A stretch of 13,281 nt of DNA from Alphaproteobacteria bacterium (GTDB taxonomy: Bacteria; Pseudomonadota; Alphaproteobacteria; ATCC43930; CGMCC-115725): the NCBI GenBank assembly GCA_005888425.1, contig VAZF01000339.1, positions 1 to 13,281 of the forward strand, read 5' to 3'. The notes under the pieces were generated by a model. The model had not been told where the DNA came from. It made no database searches and saw only the letters and a program-made list of their open reading frames with translations. Position numbers and translations under genes: made by a program. Below are positions 11,401-13,281 of this stretch, piece after piece (within the stretch, counting starts at the first letter, position 1; the number at the start of each line of letters is the position of its first letter).

Positions 11401-13281
11401 TTAGGTTTGCGCTTGGCCGGCGATCTGCCTCACGACGACTATGACGAACTCGGCCGGTTTGAGCGGCGCGAAGCCGACCACGACGTTGACGATGCCCAGA
11501 TCGATGTCGTTCTGCGTCGTCGTTTCCGCGTCGCATTTGACGAAATAGGCGTCGGAGGCTTTTGCCCCCTTAAAGGCGCCCTGGCGGAACAGCCCGTTCA
11601 TGAAGCTGCCGGCGGCCAGGCGGATCTGCGCCCATAGCGGTTCGTCATTGGGCTCGAACACCGCAAAGCCTAGGCCGCGGTAGAGGCTCTCCTCGATCAT
11701 CAAGGTGAGCCGGCGAACCGGAATGTATTTGAAGTCGTCATTGCCGGAATTGTCGAACCCGACCATCGTGCGTGCGCCCCACGACACGATGCCGTTCGGG
11801 AATTGGCGGATCGCGTTCACGGCCTGCGGATTGATGGTGCCGTTGTCGGCGTCGGTCATGCGGTGCTCGACGCCGCGCACGCCGAGCAGATTGGCTTCGA
11901 GCCCGGCGGGCGCCTTCCACACGCCGCGGCTCACATCGATCCGGGCATAGAGACCGGCCTCGGTGCCGGACGGATCGATCGAGCGCTCGGCTCGGTCGAC
12001 GACAACGCGCAGCCGCGGCCAGTAGATGGCGGCGTGGTCGGTGCTGACGCCGATGCGCATGTCGGTAATGCCTTGTGATGCTGCCGTCACTTCGTTGACA
12101 TCCGCCCAGGCGTTGTTGTCGGACGGCGCATCGACAATCAGAAAGGCGCGGCGCTGCTGACAAAAGCCGCTCGCCGGCCCCCAGATTTGCGCGCGATTGT
12201 TGTCGGACTGGGCGAGCGCGCGCGGCAGCACCATCAGGTTGAAGATGTCGACCTCGCGGTCGATCACCGTGAAGGCCGCCTGATAGTCCGCGAGCTGCGG
12301 GAAGTTGCCGTTGCTGCCCCCGGCCGAGCCTCCTTGGAACGGACCGGCGCCGCTGACGCCTCCGGTTTGGCCGACCGTATAGGCGCGGACGTTGTAGGCT
12401 CCCGGTGCGGCCGGATCGAACAGCTCTCCTGCCGTGCCGATATTCGCAGCGCCTGTGCTGGTGAGCCGAGAATCCACTCCGGCATCCGATCCTTCGAAGC
12501 GCGGAGTAATCGCGAGACGCAATGCTTGCACGCCGGCGGCGAACCGGTTGCTCGAATTGTTGGCGATCGACGCGGCGAGCGTCCCGAGATGCTGCCGCAC
12601 GTTGAGCAGCGAGCCGAGCGCCGTATCGCCCGCTGCCGGAACAAAGCTCGTCCCGACATGCAGCGGCTGCGCCGGAGCGGCGGGAAACGGGGTGGCTTGG
12701 TATTGCGCGCCGGCCCCGGGGTCGGTCAGCCGCCAATCGCCGATCGCATCCTGGTTGGTCGTCGCAAACGCGAGCAACCGGGCCAGATCGTCGGGAGCGT
12801 TGTCCAGCCGCGCGACGATGCCGGTCGGCGCCGGCCGCGCCCGCGACCAGCGGCTGATCTCGATCCCACCATTGACGACGCCGAGCTGCAACCCCGCCGC
12901 GACATCGCTTTGCTGCGCCGAGCCGATCACGACGCTGCCGCCGTTGCTCGTAACGTGCAGCTGCCGAACCCCTGCCGCCGCGGGCACGTCGACGATCACC
13001 GCACCCGTCATACCGGAGGCGGCGAGCCGGTTATTGATCGCGGTCTGCATGTTGGCGATGAAGCCGGGGAGGTCGGCCCCTTGTGCGAAGGTCACCGGGA
13101 TTGCCGGCTGTCCGTCGACGGCGATCGAGATGCTGCGATTGTTCGCCGCGTTGTTTCCGAAGCGTTGCGCGATGGCCGTGAACACGTCGGCATCGGCCGC
13201 CGGCAAGATGAGCCCGGAGATCGACACGCCCGGCACGCCGGCGACCATCGCCGCGACGCCGGCATCGACTTGCGCGGAGAC
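11401..13281 (-). CDS. Contractile tail sheath protein (Afp2-4/Pvc2-4 type), N-terminus outside window
   Basis: Forms the contractile outer cylinder that shortens to drive the inner tube through a target membrane. The frame is open to the right edge (626 residues visible). A Met at 13248 is possible but probably internal, because no sheath-type N-terminus (PGVYVEE-like) is seen. The last ~174 residues (11404-11925) carry the family's C-terminal domain: GVWKAPAG, then INPQAVNAIRQFPNGIVSWG, the VRRLTLMIEESLYRG stretch, VFEPNDEPLWAQIR, and the closing VGFAPLKPAEFVIVVV strand that would handshake with neighbouring subunits. Upstream, DREVDIFNLMVLP belongs to the core sheath fold. The part at about 12860-13137 (SISIAVDGQPAIPVTF to AAGLQLGV) looks like the beta-rich decoration domain inserted in long sheaths and in flagellar hook-associated proteins. 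It ends in TAA, 21 bases before the tube gene. Family call is sure; the insert is an inference. Confidence 0.95.
   Translation of the reverse strand, partial: VSAQVDAGVAAMVAGVPGVSISGLILPAADADVFTAIAQRFGNNAANNRSISIAVDGQPAIPVTFAQGADLPGFIANMQTAINNRLAASGMTGAVIVDVPAAAGVRQLHVTSNGGSVVIGSAQQSDVAAGLQLGVVNGGIEISRWSRARPAPTGIVARLDNAPDDLARLLAFATTNQDAIGDWRLTDPGAGAQYQATPFPAAPAQPLHVGTSFVPAAGDTALGSLLNVRQHLGTLAASIANNSSNRFAAGVQALRLAITPRFEGSDAGVDSRLTSTGAANIGTAGELFDPAAPGAYNVRAYTVGQTGGVSGAGPFQGGSAGGSNGNFPQLADYQAAFTVIDREVDIFNLMVLPRALAQSDNNRAQIWGPASGFCQQRRAFLIVDAPSDNNAWADVNEVTAASQGITDMRIGVSTDHAAIYWPRLRVVVDRAERSIDPSGTEAGLYARIDVSRGVWKAPAGLEANLLGVRGVEHRMTDADNGTINPQAVNAIRQFPNGIVSWGARTMVGFDNSGNDDFKYIPVRRLTLMIEESLYRGLGFAVFEPNDEPLWAQIRLAAGSFMNGLFRQGAFKGAKASDAYFVKCDAETTTQNDIDLGIVNVVVGFAPLKPAEFVIVVVRQIAGQAQT

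Noticed and set aside
1..13281. Type VI secretion system or ordinary prophage
   Set aside because: DUF4255 cap, Afp15-type ATPase, tube-like adaptor and the eCIS-type wedge proteins point to eCIS; no Tss membrane-complex, ClpV, capsid, terminase or integrase genes are seen.
1..13281. tRNA/rRNA genes, CRISPR arrays, insertion sequences, internal terminators
   Set aside because: No repeat-spacer pattern, transposase, inverted terminal repeats or hairpin plus T-tract was found; gaps between genes are at most 21 bases.

Overview
The window carries the structural core of a contractile injection system of the extracellular (eCIS; Afp/PVC/MAC-like) type. It is a phage-tail-derived nanosyringe, encoded entirely on the minus strand and read from the right edge to the left edge. 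The DNA is strongly GC-rich, with GC-saturated third codon positions and many long but meaningless antisense frames. Together with the Ala/Arg/Asp-rich proteome this suggests a high-GC proteobacterium, perhaps a rhizobial-type alphaproteobacterium. That placement is a weak inference, because no taxonomic marker gene is present.

Layout in transcription order: tail sheath (13281-11401, N-terminus outside the window); inner tube (11379-10879); a small protein with two CxxC pairs resembling T4 gp26-type baseplate proteins, apparently frame-disrupted at its end (10859-10134, or 10234 in the shifted frame); a proline-rich linker-like protein (10237-9368); a DUF4255/Pvc16-type tail cap protein with a long C-terminal extension (9363-7972); an AAA+ ATPase of the Afp15/Pvc15 type (7968-6010); a tube-like baseplate adaptor of the Afp7 type (5991-5293); a small LysM-like/gpX-like protein (5283-5002); a gpD/gp27-like hub (4998-3856); a gp5/VgrG-type OB-fold spike (3852-3298); a gp25 sheath initiator (3298-2921); a baseplate J/gp6-like wedge protein of the Afp11 type, split by a one-base frameshift near 2045 (2921-532); and the start of a second wedge protein of the Afp12 type that runs off the left edge (529-1).

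The genes are packed with gaps of 2-21 bases or with overlapping stop/start codons, so they look like one translationally coupled operon. No internal promoter, terminator, RNA gene, repeat array or mobile element was seen. There is no gene-free stretch of more than 25 bases. By family knowledge the parts fit together as follows. Spike, hub, adaptor, LysM-like protein, gp25 and the two wedge proteins make the baseplate. Tube and sheath polymerise on it. The DUF4255 protein caps the far end. The ATPase probably assists assembly or cargo handling. Tail fibres, tape measure, a PAAR tip, extra sheath/tube paralogues and toxin cargo are not in this window.

The points most worth a second look are: a gene order unlike Afp/PVC (cap and ATPase genes placed between tube and baseplate genes); hub and spike as two separate genes rather than one fused Afp8; no PAAR gene at its usual place after gp25; the unknown proline-rich protein; and two disrupted reading frames with the same shift polarity, which point either to assembly errors or to decay of the locus.
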